From assembly GCF_900113015.1 (NCBI RefSeq), contig NZ_FONV01000011.1, forward strand, positions 1 to 64,000: 64,000 bases of DNA, given 5' to 3'. This stretch comes from Actinoplanes philippinensis. Lineage in GTDB: Bacteria; Actinomycetota; Actinomycetes; Mycobacteriales; Micromonosporaceae. Below the pieces are notes generated by a model. It ran no database searches and was not told the DNA's origin. It was given only the letters and a program-made list of their open reading frames with translations. Made by a program: the position numbers and the translations under genes. Below, piece after piece: positions 51,154 to 60,244 of the stretch. Within the stretch, counting starts at the first letter, position 1; every line of letters begins with the position of its first letter.

Positions 51154-53628
51154 TCAGCCGCCGCGGTGGCTGTCCAGGTAGGCCTCGACGCGTTCGGCCG
51201 GCCCGGGGTGGCCCAGCGCGAACCCCTGGCCGTAACGGCAGCCCGCCTCGGTGGCGCGGGCGATGTCACGCTCCGACTCCAGTCCCTTGGCGACGATGTC
51301 GAGGCCCAGCCGCCGGCCGAGACTGACCACCACGTCTACCACCGAGCGGTCGGACATCAGGGTGGGGCTCAGCTTCAGCATGTCCACCGGCAGCCGCCGC
51401 AGGTGCGACAGCGACGTCTGCCCCGACCCGAAGTCGTCGAGCGCCGCCCGTACGCCGAGTTTCCGCAGCCCGGCCAGGGCCGCGACGATGGCCGGCACGT
51501 CCTCGTCGATCCAGTTCTCGGCCACCTCGACCACCAGACGGTCCGGGGCCAGGCCGTACCGGCGCAGGGTGGCGCCGACCTGCTCGGGGAACCGGGCGGT
51601 CAGCAGCTCCCGCGGGCCGACGTTGACCGACAGCCAGAACTCCTCGCCCACCGACCAGCCGGCCAGCCGGCGGCACGCCTCCTCGAGCACCCACTCGTCC
51701 AGCTCGGCGGTCATCCCCAGCGCCGCCGCGATCGGCAGCACCTCCTTCGGCGGGATCGGGCCCAGCTCCGGATGCCGCCAGCGCAGCAGCGCCTCCACTC
51801 CGGCCGGACGGCCGTCGACGAGCCCGGCGACCGGCTGGAACACCAGGTCCAGCTCACCGCGGGCGGCGGCGCCGAGCAGCTGCTGCTCCAGCTCCATCCG
51901 GCGGTGCAGCTGGATCTCGACGTCCGGGTCGTACCACTCGACCCGGTCCCGGCCCATCTGGCAGGCGCGCTGCCGGGCCAGGTCGGCGTGCCGCAGCACC
52001 TCGTCGGAGTCGGCGCCGCCGGCCAGCTCGGCCAGACCCACGCTGGTGTGCAGATCCACTGTCGCGCCGGGCAGCGGATACGGCTCGGCCAGCTTCGTGA
52101 CGATGCGCGTGGCCAGGGCGTACGCCGGAACCGACGAGTCCGGGGTGAGCACCGCGAACTCGTCGCCGCCGAGCCGGGCCGCGACGTCCTCGCCGCCGAT
52201 CAGCGCCCGCAGCCGCCGGGCCACCTCGATCAGCACGGCGTCGCCGACCTCCCGCCCCCGGGAGTCGTTGATCTCGGCGAGCCCGTGCAGGTCGATCACG
52301 AGCAGGGTGCCGAGCCGGCCCGGTTGCCGGCGCAGGGCGAGCAGGTCCCGCATCAAGGCCTGCCGGTTCGCGAGGCCGGTCAGCTGGTCCAGGTAGGAGA
52401 GGCGGTGCAGGGTGCGTTCCAGATGACGGCGTTCACCCACATCGCGTACGTGTACGACGAGCGCCGCCACCTCCGGGACACGGCGCAGGTCGGAGATGGT
52501 CGACTCGGTCTCCCGCCACATCGCCGTGCCGTCCCGCATCCGGGCGCTGACCAGCACCGGCGGGCCGCCCTCCGGTTCGCCGGCGAGCACCGATCCGATC
52601 ACCGCGAGAGCGTCCGCCACGTCCTCGGGATGGATCAGCTCGCGGAACCCGCGGCCGATCACCTCCTGGTCACGGAGGCCGAAGAGCCGGGCAGCGGCCG
52701 GTGACTGCCACTGCACTGTCAACCGCTCGTCCAGCACCAGGGTCAGGTCGGTGGCGCCGGTCACCAGCGACCGGAAGTGCGCCTCGGTGACCCGGAGCCG
52801 CCCCGCGTACCGGCGGATGTCCCGGACCACGAGCAGCTCCCGGACGACCAGCACACTGACCATGACGAGACCGAAAACGATCGCCTCGGCGCCGAACTCC
52901 TCGACGGCCAGCAGATGCCAGATCGCGGCGATCACACCGACCGCGGCCGGCACCGCCAGCAGCGGATAGCTGGCCAGATACTGGTCCGGGTGACGGGGCT
53001 CCAGCGGCGGGCGCGGCAGGTCACGGCGCGAGCCGCCCCACGCCGAGGCGCTCAGCCCCGCCACCACGCCCAGCCCGGCCGTCGCCGCCGGCGGGCCTTC
53101 CGCGCCGAACGCCAGCACGGCGAGGCAGAGCATGACCAGCGAGGTGCCGGCCCCGCACCAGGCCGCGGCCCGCGGTCGTGGCCTGGCCCGCAGCACGATC
53201 ACGGTGATGACGGCGATACCGCCGGCCGCGATCAGCAGCGCCGGCACCGCCTCCGGACGCCGGGACGCGGCCGGGATCAGATAGACCGCGAAGGCCAGGC
53301 TCACACCGAGCCCGACCCCGTCGTACGCGCGCCGGAGCCGTACCACCCAATTGCTCGCCGCCCCCGGCAGCAGCGACGTGCCCGCCACGAAGCAGGCCGC
53401 GGCAGCGGCCAGGCCGGCGGTGATCCAGGCCGACGGGTTGGCCGGCGCCCACCACGGGACCAGCCCGGTGAGCCCGGTGACGAGGGCGCCCATGCCGACC
53501 AGGCCGGCGCCCCGGCAGGAGACGAACGCCTTTTCGGCACGGTGCAGGGCGAGCGCGGCGCGGATGAGGACGGCGCCCGCACACAGACCGGCGGCGCCGA
53601 TCGCCCCCGCGAGAAGCACGGCGATCAT
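51154..53628 (-). CDS. PAS-GGDEF-EAL protein with degenerate EAL domain
   Basis: An 824-residue membrane protein: about eight N-terminal hydrophobic segments, a PAS domain (FRSLVTGATDLTLVLDE, then GLRDQEVIGRGF), GGDEF ([24 protein letters not shown] near residue 488, intact) and EAL (EALLRW near 611). In the EAL domain two key positions are changed: the KID motif reads LKLS and the AEGxE motif reads AKGLE. So phosphodiesterase activity is probably lost while cyclase activity may remain. ATG at 53628 has an AGAGGA site; a GTG at 53658 is an alternative. It abuts the convergent LacI gene. Confidence 0.88.
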   Translation of the reverse strand: MIAVLLAGAIGAAGLCAGAVLIRAALALHRAEKAFVSCRGAGLVGMGALVTGLTGLVPWWAPANPSAWITAGLAAAAACFVAGTSLLPGAASNWVVRLRRAYDGVGLGVSLAFAVYLIPAASRRPEAVPALLIAAGGIAVITVIVLRARPRPRAAAWCGAGTSLVMLCLAVLAFGAEGPPAATAGLGVVAGLSASAWGGSRRDLPRPPLEPRHPDQYLASYPLLAVPAAVGVIAAIWHLLAVEEFGAEAIVFGLVMVSVLVVRELLVVRDIRRYAGRLRVTEAHFRSLVTGATDLTLVLDERLTVQWQSPAAARLFGLRDQEVIGRGFRELIHPEDVADALAVIGSVLAGEPEGGPPVLVSARMRDGTAMWRETESTISDLRRVPEVAALVVHVRDVGERRHLERTLHRLSYLDQLTGLANRQALMRDLLALRRQPGRLGTLLVIDLHGLAEINDSRGREVGDAVLIEVARRLRALIGGEDVAARLGGDEFAVLTPDSSVPAYALATRIVTKLAEPYPLPGATVDLHTSVGLAELAGGADSDEVLRHADLARQRACQMGRDRVEWYDPDVEIQLHRRMELEQQLLGAAARGELDLVFQPVAGLVDGRPAGVEALLRWRHPELGPIPPKEVLPIAAALGMTAELDEWVLEEACRRLAGWSVGEEFWLSVNVGPRELLTARFPEQVGATLRRYGLAPDRLVVEVAENWIDEDVPAIVAALAGLRKLGVRAALDDFGSGQTSLSHLRRLPVDMLKLSPTLMSDRSVVDVVVSLGRRLGLDIVAKGLESERDIARATEAGCRYGQGFALGHPGPAERVEAYLDSHRGG

Positions 53629-53800
53629 CGACGAGTCCTCTGCTTCAGGGAACTGCACCGGGTCAACGACGGTCCCCGGATCGGGTTACGGCACGGCGTG
53701 TCGTCGTCCCACGAACGGATCGTCGGTCATCCAGCGATGACGGTCAACAGACGGTGGTCCGCCGGGTCCGGCCCCACCGCCGGGCGCGACGGGTGCGAGG

Positions 53801-54181
53801 ATGGGAGACGTGAGCAGTCGTCCCGTCCTCCGCGTCCGCATGTCCGGCGCCGTGCTGGTCGCCGCGTTGATCGCGCTGGTCGGCACGGTCCCGCTGGCCG
53901 GCTCGTCCTGGGCCCTGAGCCCGCTGTTCCTGGTCCCGATCGCGATCCTGGTGTGGGCGTGGCGGGCCGGCACCGACGTCTACCCCGAGGAGCTGCGGGT
54001 TCGTGCCCTCTTCGGCGGCAGCCGGGTGCCGTTCACCCGGATCACCCAGCTCGCGCCGGACGAGCGCGGCCGGGTGTCGGCACTGCTCGACAACGGCGAC
54101 GTCATCCGGCTCACCGGGGTGACGCGGGACAATCTGCCCCGGGTGCTGGAGGCGAGCGGCCATCCCGTCGTGGATCAATGA
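53801..54181 (+). CDS. small membrane protein with PH-like domain
   Basis: A 126-residue protein with two transmembrane helices (VLVAALIALVGTVPLAG and LSPLFLVPIAILVWAW) followed by a ~60-residue beta-rich part (DVYPEELRVRALFGGSRVPF, then IRLTGVTRDNLPRVLEASG). This matches the small actinobacterial PH-domain membrane proteins (DUF/PH_6-like). A GTG at 53810 is an alternative start. No function is known to me. It precedes the PQQ-type dehydrogenase but need not belong to it. Confidence 0.7.
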   Translation: MGDVSSRPVLRVRMSGAVLVAALIALVGTVPLAGSSWALSPLFLVPIAILVWAWRAGTDVYPEELRVRALFGGSRVPFTRITQLAPDERGRVSALLDNGDVIRLTGVTRDNLPRVLEASGHPVVDQ

Positions 54182-54218
54182 GCCGGTTCTGTCAGGCCGC
54201 GCGGCTACCCTGGTCGGC

Positions 54219-55403
54219 ATGACCGGAGGGGGTGGTTGGGTCGTGCGATTCCGCCGGAGCCGTGCGATGGCCGCGAGTTCCGTGGCTCTGCTGGCGCTGA
54301 CCGCGGGCTGCAGCTTCGGGCCACCCGGGCCGGACCAGGCCGGTTCCCCGCCCAACCTGCCCCGCCCGTCGGCCGCGCCGACCGCCGGTGGCGACGACGC
54401 CTCACGCGAGGTGGCGATCTCGGTGCTGGCGAAAAACCTCGAGGTGCCGTGGGGCCTCGCGTTCCTGCCCGACGGCGGGGCGGTGGTCACCGAGCGCGAC
54501 ACCGCCCGCATCCTCAAGGTCGGTCCCGAGTCGACGGCCGGCGGTCTCGAGGTCACCGAGCTGCGGCGGCTCAACGAGGTCCGCGCCGCCGGCGACGGCG
54601 GCCTGCTCGGCATCGCCGTCTCCCCCGCGTATGCGACCGACAAGACGCTGTTCGTCTACTACTCCACCGATCAGGACAACCGGATCGGCAAGCTGGCCGG
54701 CGACGGCAAGCTGGAGCCCATCCTCACCGGCATCCCGCGCTCACCCGAGCTGAACGGCGGCGCCCTCGCCTTCGGGCCCGACGGGTTCCTCTACGCCGGC
54801 ACCGGCGACGGCACAGCGGAGGGGACCCAGGCACAGGATCCCAAGAGCCTCGGCGGCAAGATCCTGCGGATCACCACGGCCGGCCGGCCCGCGCCGGGCA
54901 ACCCGGTCAAGAACTCCCCGGTCTGGACCTCCGGCCATCGCAACGTGCAGGGCCTCACCTGGGACAAGACCAAGAGGATGTATGCGACCGAGCGCGGCCA
55001 GCCGATCAGCGCCGAGCTGAACGTGGTGGTGAAGGGCAAGAACTACGGCTGGCCGAAAGCCGACGGCAAGAGCACCGACGCCAAGTTCACCGGCCCGCTG
55101 GCCGCCTGGCCCACCGAGACGTCGTCGTGCGCCGGGGTGGCCGTGCTGGAGACCACGATCGCCACCGCCTGCCTGCTCGGCCAGCGGCTGACGATCCTCG
55201 ACGTCACCGGCAACGGGACGGTGCTGGGCAGCCCGCAGGAGCTGCTGGCCGGCGAGTTCGGCCGGCTGCGTGCCGTGGTCGCCGCGCCGGACGGCTCGTT
55301 CTGGGTGGGGACCTCCAACCAGGAGGACGCGGGCCGGCCCGGCCCCGAGGACGATCGTCTGCTCCGGCTGGTCTTCTCCGATGGCGGCGCCGGCCGGAGT
55401 TGA
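54219..55403 (+). CDS. PQQ-type sugar dehydrogenase lipoprotein
   Basis: A 394-residue soluble-glucose/sorbosone-dehydrogenase-like beta-propeller. Lipobox LTAGC near residue 31. The propeller starts at ISVLAKNLEVPWGLAFLPDGGAVVTERD and contains the LGIAVSPAY, GGKILRI, WTSGHRNVQG and GKNYGWP segments of the family. It is anchored outside the membrane. Such proteins oxidise sugars or simply bind them, and cofactor use is not certain from sequence. The 1185-base frame is intact. Confidence 0.88.
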   Translation: MTGGGGWVVRFRRSRAMAASSVALLALTAGCSFGPPGPDQAGSPPNLPRPSAAPTAGGDDASREVAISVLAKNLEVPWGLAFLPDGGAVVTERDTARILKVGPESTAGGLEVTELRRLNEVRAAGDGGLLGIAVSPAYATDKTLFVYYSTDQDNRIGKLAGDGKLEPILTGIPRSPELNGGALAFGPDGFLYAGTGDGTAEGTQAQDPKSLGGKILRITTAGRPAPGNPVKNSPVWTSGHRNVQGLTWDKTKRMYATERGQPISAELNVVVKGKNYGWPKADGKSTDAKFTGPLAAWPTETSSCAGVAVLETTIATACLLGQRLTILDVTGNGTVLGSPQELLAGEFGRLRAVVAAPDGSFWVGTSNQEDAGRPGPEDDRLLRLVFSDGGAGRS

Positions 55404-55451
55404 CGGCCATGACTGTTTCGTCCCGAGCCCGACAGGGCAGGTGAGGCCCCG

Positions 55452-57119
55452 ATGATGCGAGAACGGCCCTCGTGGCGGCACCGATGGCGGCCTGCGGCCG
55501 AGTCCACCGTCCGGGCGGCCCGGCGGGCGGCTGATCTGACCGGCCGGGCGCTCCGTCGGACGACCGGCCTCACCCGCAGGGTGCTCGGGCATCGCTGGGC
55601 GCGCCGGGTCCGGGTGGCCACCGCCGTCGGGCTGACCGGGGTCGCCGGCGCGCTCGTCGGGGTGATGCTGTTCGCCCGCGCCGACCTCAACGTGGGCCCG
55701 TTCAGCGCCCAGATGTCGGTGGAGCCGTCGGTCACCGGCGGCACCGAGATCAACATTCCGCCGCTCGGGTCGCTCCATCTGGACAGTCACCGCGGCCCGG
55801 TCCACCTGCGGGTCGATCTCGGCTCGCTGGACCAGAGCCGGACCGAGGCGCTGATCGACAACCCGTCGGCGATCAGCTCGGCCGGCGACCGGGCCGTCGA
55901 GGAGGTGGTCGCCGGGGTGTCCCGGCTCGGGCTGCGCACCATGGGCCTGGCCGTGCTCGGCGCCCTGCTGCTGGCCGCGCTGACCTTCCGCGACGTCCGT
56001 CGGACCGCGGCGGCCGGCGTGACCGCGCTGGTGGTCACCAGCGGCAGCCTGGGTCTGGCCGCCGGCACCCTACGACCGGATTCGATCAGCGAGCCGCGCT
56101 ACGAGGGACTGCTGATCAACGCGCCCGCGGTGGTCGGTGACGCCCGGCGGATCGCCGACAACTACGGACGGTATGCGGAGCAACTGCAAACCATCCTGGG
56201 CAACGTCAGCCGGGTCTACTCGACGATCTCGGCGCTACCGGTCTACGAGCCGGCCGGCAACACCACCCGCCTGCTGCACGTCTCCGACCTCCATCTGAAC
56301 CCGGCGTCGTGGGGCCTGATCCGCACCGTGGTGGAGGCCTTCGAGATCGACGCGGTGATCGACACCGGCGACATCGTCGACTGGGGCAGCAGCGCCGAGA
56401 CCGGCTATGTGTCGTCGATCCCGTCGATCCAGGTGCCGTACATCTACGTCCGCGGCAACCACGACTCGACCGCCATCCAGAACGCGGTGGACGCTCAGAG
56501 CAACGCGATCGTCCTCGACAACGGCATCACCGAGATCGACGGCCTGACCATCGCCGGCATCGGCGACCCCCAGTTCACCCCGGACAAGAGCGAGACGAAC
56601 GAGGCCGGCGACGACGCCGCCCCCGAGTTGCTGACCACCGCCGGGGAGAACCTCGCCCAGACCATCCGCGGCTCCGGCAAACAGGTCGACATCGCCCTCG
56701 TCCACGACCCGGCCATGGCCCAGCCGCTGTCCGGCCTGGTCCCGCTGGTCCTCGCCGGCCACCAGCACGCCCGCTCGGTCGCCATGCTCCCGGCGCCCGC
56801 CCCGCCCACACCCGACCCGTCGGCGCCGGCCTCACCCGCCCCGTCCGCGTCGGCGCTCGCCGCCATCCAGCCCGCCGTCCCGACCCGTCTCATGGTGGAG
56901 GGCTCCACCGGCGGCGCCGGCCTGCGCGGCCTGGAACACGAAGACCCCACTCCCCTGAGCCTGTCGGTCCTCTACTTCGACGAGAACCGCGAGCTGAAGG
57001 CCTACGACGACATCCAGCTGGGCGGCACCGGCGAGTCCAACGTGGAGATGCAGCGCAACGTGATCGGCCTCGAGAAGGAGCCCACCCCCACCCCGACGCC
57101 CTCCACGTCCCCCAGCTGA
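55452..57119 (+). CDS. membrane-anchored metallophosphoesterase
   Basis: A 555-residue calcineurin-like phosphoesterase. The basic N-terminus is followed by transmembrane segments at about 50-70 (ATAVGLTGVAGALVGVMLFA), 155-175 (MGLAVLGALLLAALTF) and 185-205. The catalytic domain has all metal motifs: HVSDLHLNP, DTGDIVDW, RGNHDS, ALVHDPAMAQ and LAGHQHARS. A Pro/Ser/Ala-rich insert (about 430-460) interrupts the C-terminal part. The active site probably faces outside. Substrate not assignable. Confidence 0.88.
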   Translation: MMRERPSWRHRWRPAAESTVRAARRAADLTGRALRRTTGLTRRVLGHRWARRVRVATAVGLTGVAGALVGVMLFARADLNVGPFSAQMSVEPSVTGGTEINIPPLGSLHLDSHRGPVHLRVDLGSLDQSRTEALIDNPSAISSAGDRAVEEVVAGVSRLGLRTMGLAVLGALLLAALTFRDVRRTAAAGVTALVVTSGSLGLAAGTLRPDSISEPRYEGLLINAPAVVGDARRIADNYGRYAEQLQTILGNVSRVYSTISALPVYEPAGNTTRLLHVSDLHLNPASWGLIRTVVEAFEIDAVIDTGDIVDWGSSAETGYVSSIPSIQVPYIYVRGNHDSTAIQNAVDAQSNAIVLDNGITEIDGLTIAGIGDPQFTPDKSETNEAGDDAAPELLTTAGENLAQTIRGSGKQVDIALVHDPAMAQPLSGLVPLVLAGHQHARSVAMLPAPAPPTPDPSAPASPAPSASALAAIQPAVPTRLMVEGSTGGAGLRGLEHEDPTPLSLSVLYFDENRELKAYDDIQLGGTGESNVEMQRNVIGLEKEPTPTPTPSTSPS

Positions 57120-57194
57120 CCCACTTTCTCGGCGCCGACATCACCCAATCCTCAACCCAGCGCCGTATCCGCCGGGCCTACATCGACGGTGGGG

Positions 57195-58280
57195 TCAAGG
57201 GAGGCGGCTGAGGTCGAGGGTCAGGGTGCCGGTGTCCAGGCCCTCCGGGTCGATCTCGATGGTGTACGTGCCGGCCGACGAGCTGAAACTCAGCGTGGCG
57301 GTGGGTTCCGCGGTGGTCAGGGTGGCGTCCACGACGTCGAGGCCGGCCGGGGTGCGTACCTTCAGCTGGATGTTCTCGGCGGTGGTCAGGGTTCCGGGGT
57401 GTGCCGTCAGGCGGAACTGCTCGGATTCGGCGGCGCGGAAGGTGACGAACGCGCGCTCGCCGGGCTGGGTGAACGTGATCCGGGCCGGCTTGCCGGGAGT
57501 CAGGACGGCGGTGACGGACCCGGTCAGCTGCACGGTCAGGGTGCCGGTGCCGTCAGTGTCCGGGTTGACCTCGACGGTGTGCCGGCCCGTCTCGGTGACG
57601 TCGAAGTCCAGCGTGCGGTAATCGGAGTCGTATCCGACAGCGCCGGACGTGTTCAGTTCGCCGGACGGGTTGTGGATGTCCAGATTCGTGTACTCGTCCT
57701 TGGGCAGTGTGCCGCGCCGCGCGACCAGGGTCAGCCGCTGGCCGGCGGTCGCCGGGAAGGTGAGGATCGCGCGTTCACCGGCCTTGGCGATCGTCACCGT
57801 CCGGGACGGGCCGCGGAGGGCCAGCGTGCCGGAGGACGCTCCGACCAGGCTGACCAGCAGGGTTCCGCGCTCCTTGGCGGCGCGGGGGCTGATTCGCACG
57901 GTGTACGCCCCGGCGGCCGGCGCGGTGAAGTCGACGCTGGCGCTGGCCCACGTGACGATCAGCGTGCCCTCGGCCACGGTGGCGCCGTCGCGGACGATCG
58001 TCAGGTCGGTGTTGTCGTCGGCGGTGAGGGTCCGGCGCTGGGCGAGCACGGTGAGCCGCTGACCCGCGGACGCCTGGAAGCCCAGCGTGGCCGGCCCGGT
58101 CAGATCGAGCAGGACACCGGGGCCGCCGACGGTGAGTTGCCTGTCACCCGGCCGGGGCAGGTGGGCGTTCCCCGCCAGCGCCGGCGTGGGGAACGTCCCA
58201 GGGCCGACAGCCAGGGCGGCTGTCAACGCGACGGTGAGCCATCGCCGGGAGCGGCGGACCGCCGCGGAGTGCACTGCCAC
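57195..58280 (-). CDS. secreted three-repeat beta-rich protein
   Basis: A 361-residue exported protein (signal to about residue 36, ending PTPALAG). It consists of three diverged ~105-residue repeats. Each shows a core pattern: GQRLTVLAQRRTLTADDN, GQRLTLVARRGTLPKDEY, EQFRLTAHPGTLTTAEN. Each repeat then has an immunoglobulin-like strand ending TGTLTV or similar. The repeats resemble pre-peptidase C-terminal (PPC)-like domains, but no peptidase domain is present. It may bind ligands or the cell wall. No function assigned. Confidence 0.75.
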   Translation of the reverse strand: MAVHSAAVRRSRRWLTVALTAALAVGPGTFPTPALAGNAHLPRPGDRQLTVGGPGVLLDLTGPATLGFQASAGQRLTVLAQRRTLTADDNTDLTIVRDGATVAEGTLIVTWASASVDFTAPAAGAYTVRISPRAAKERGTLLVSLVGASSGTLALRGPSRTVTIAKAGERAILTFPATAGQRLTLVARRGTLPKDEYTNLDIHNPSGELNTSGAVGYDSDYRTLDFDVTETGRHTVEVNPDTDGTGTLTVQLTGSVTAVLTPGKPARITFTQPGERAFVTFRAAESEQFRLTAHPGTLTTAENIQLKVRTPAGLDVVDATLTTAEPTATLSFSSSAGTYTIEIDPEGLDTGTLTLDLSRLP

Positions 58281-58649
58281 CGGGGCAGGCTATGCCACCT
58301 CATGGCGCCCATGACGACGTAACGCCGCGAAGTCCCCCGGTACGGCGAAACCCGGATGTCACGGAGATCGAAGATCAACGACCGCCCGGGAAGTGGGCAC
58401 CGGCATCCCTCTGCCGGCCTTCGGCGGGTCGGATGTCTTCCTGTCTCATCGCCATCCAGTTTGTCCGAAACGACAACGAGGACCCGTCACCGTGTCCGGC
58501 GCGGATCATGGGTGCGCCGGGCCCGACCAGCCTCCGGGACCGCAACGAGACCGGCGGACGGTGGACCCTCCACCCGACCGACGACCCGGAAAACGCGACG
58601 CCCGGCTCCGCTGACAACGGAACCGGGCGACCCGTACAGCTGAAGGGGT
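58281..58649. other. intergenic region upstream of 58280 gene
   Basis: About 370 bases with no supported gene. It contains the gatB terminator (58599-58629). The rest is GC-rich sequence in which I see no repeat or motif. The promoter of the minus-strand secreted-protein gene should lie just right of 58280. Confidence 0.55.
58599..58629 (-). terminator. terminator after gatB
   Basis: Minus-strand 12-bp stem (58618-58629 with 58599-58610, one G-U pair) and a 7-base loop followed by TCGCGTTTTC. It lies 21 bases beyond the gatB stop codon. Confidence 0.8.
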
Positions 58650-60149
58650 TTAAGAAACGCCGAGCCGGGCGAGGATGAGCTCGCGGACGGTCTTGGCATC
58701 CGCCTGGCCTCGCGTGGTCTTCATGACCGCGCCCACCAGGGCGCCCGCCGCGGCCACCTTGCCGTCGCGGATCTTGTCGGCGATGTCGGGGTTGGCGGCG
58801 ATCGCCTCGTCGACGGCGGCGGTGAGCGCACCGGTGTCGTTGACCACCTCGAGGCCGCGGGCGGCCATCACCTCGGCCGGGTCGCCCTCGCCGGCGACGA
58901 CGCCCTCCAGGACGGTGCGGGCGAGCTTGTCGTTGAGCTTGCCCTCGTCGACCAGTTTCTGCAGGGCGGCGACCTGGGCGGGGGTGGCGCCGGCCGCGGA
59001 CAGCTCGATGCCGAGCTCGTTGGCGCGGCGGGCCAGCTCGCCCATCCACCACTTGCGGGCGCCGGCCGGGGACGCGCCGGCGGCGATGGTCTCCTCGATC
59101 AGCTCGACGGCGCCGGCGTTGGCCACCGACTGCATGTCGAGCTCGGAGATGCCCCACTCCTCACGGAGGCGGGCGCGCTTGGTGCTCGGCTTCTCCGGCA
59201 GCTCGGACTTGAGCTGGGCGACCCACGCCGGGTCCGGCGCGATCGGCACCAGGTCGGGCTCGGGGAAGTAGCGGTAGTCGGTGGCGGTCTCCTTGGAGCG
59301 GCCCGGGCTGGTGTCGCCCCGGTCCTCGTGGAAGTGCCGCGTCTCCTGGGTGATCTTGCCGCCGCCGTCGAGCACGCCGGCCTGCCGGATCACCTCGGAG
59401 CGGACGGCCCGCTCGACCGACCGGAGCGAGTTGACGTTCTTCGTCTCGGTACGGGTGCCCCATTCCTCGCCCGGCTTGTTGAGCGAGGTGTTGACGTCGC
59501 AGCGCAGCGAGCCCTGCTCCATCCGGACGTCGGAGACGCCGAGGGAGCGGATGATGTCGCGCAGCTCGGCGACGTAGGCCTTGGCGACCTCGGGGGCCAG
59601 CTCACCGAGGCCGGGGACCGGCTTGGTGACGATCTCGACGAGCGGGATGCCGGCGCGGTTGTAGTCGACGAGCGACTCGGTGGCGCCGTGGATGCGACCG
59701 GTGGCCCCGCCGACGTGCAGGGTCTTGCCGGTGTCCTCCTCGATGTGCACCCGCTCGATGCCGATCCGGTACTCCTTGCCGTCGACCACGACGTCCACGT
59801 GGCCGTCGACGCAGAGGGGCTCGTCGTACTGCGAGGTCTGGAAGTTCTTCGGCATGTCCGGGTAGAAGTAGTTCTTCCGGGCCATCCGGCACCACTCGGC
59901 GATGTCGCAGTTGAGCGCGAGGCCGATCCGGATGGTGGCCTCGATGGCCGCGCCGTTCATCGCGGGCAGCGCGCCGGGCAGGGCCAGGCACACCGGGCAG
60001 ACCTGCGTGTTGGGCTCGGCGCCGAAGTCGGTCTTGCAGCCGCAGAACATCTTGGTCTGCGTGCCCAGCTCGACGTGCGTCTCCAGGCCGATCACCGTCT
60101 CGTAACGGCTGGTGGCGTCTTCGTAGGACGGCAGCGCGATGGTCGTCAT
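58650..60149 (-). CDS. gatB: Asp-tRNA(Asn)/Glu-tRNA(Gln) amidotransferase subunit B
   Basis: A 499-residue GatB. Its kinase-like domain opens [23 protein letters not shown], with zinc cysteines in [19 protein letters not shown], and continues [27 protein letters not shown]. The C-terminal YqeY-like tail (about 350-499, ending [12 protein letters not shown]) binds tRNA. It activates the mischarged tRNA for transamidation with GatA and GatC. gatB is separated from gatCA by a peptidase gene on the other strand, so it has its own promoter. Confidence 0.96.
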   Translation of the reverse strand: MTTIALPSYEDATSRYETVIGLETHVELGTQTKMFCGCKTDFGAEPNTQVCPVCLALPGALPAMNGAAIEATIRIGLALNCDIAEWCRMARKNYFYPDMPKNFQTSQYDEPLCVDGHVDVVVDGKEYRIGIERVHIEEDTGKTLHVGGATGRIHGATESLVDYNRAGIPLVEIVTKPVPGLGELAPEVAKAYVAELRDIIRSLGVSDVRMEQGSLRCDVNTSLNKPGEEWGTRTETKNVNSLRSVERAVRSEVIRQAGVLDGGGKITQETRHFHEDRGDTSPGRSKETATDYRYFPEPDLVPIAPDPAWVAQLKSELPEKPSTKRARLREEWGISELDMQSVANAGAVELIEETIAAGASPAGARKWWMGELARRANELGIELSAAGATPAQVAALQKLVDEGKLNDKLARTVLEGVVAGEGDPAEVMAARGLEVVNDTGALTAAVDEAIAANPDIADKIRDGKVAAAGALVGAVMKTTRGQADAKTVRELILARLGVS

Positions 60150-60244
60150 GTGCGTGCGGCTCCGGCTTCAAGGACATCGGGTCAGGGGCCAAGCCTAGTC
60201 GCCCGGTCTGACAGACTTCGCATCCGCCCGGGAAGATCTACCCC

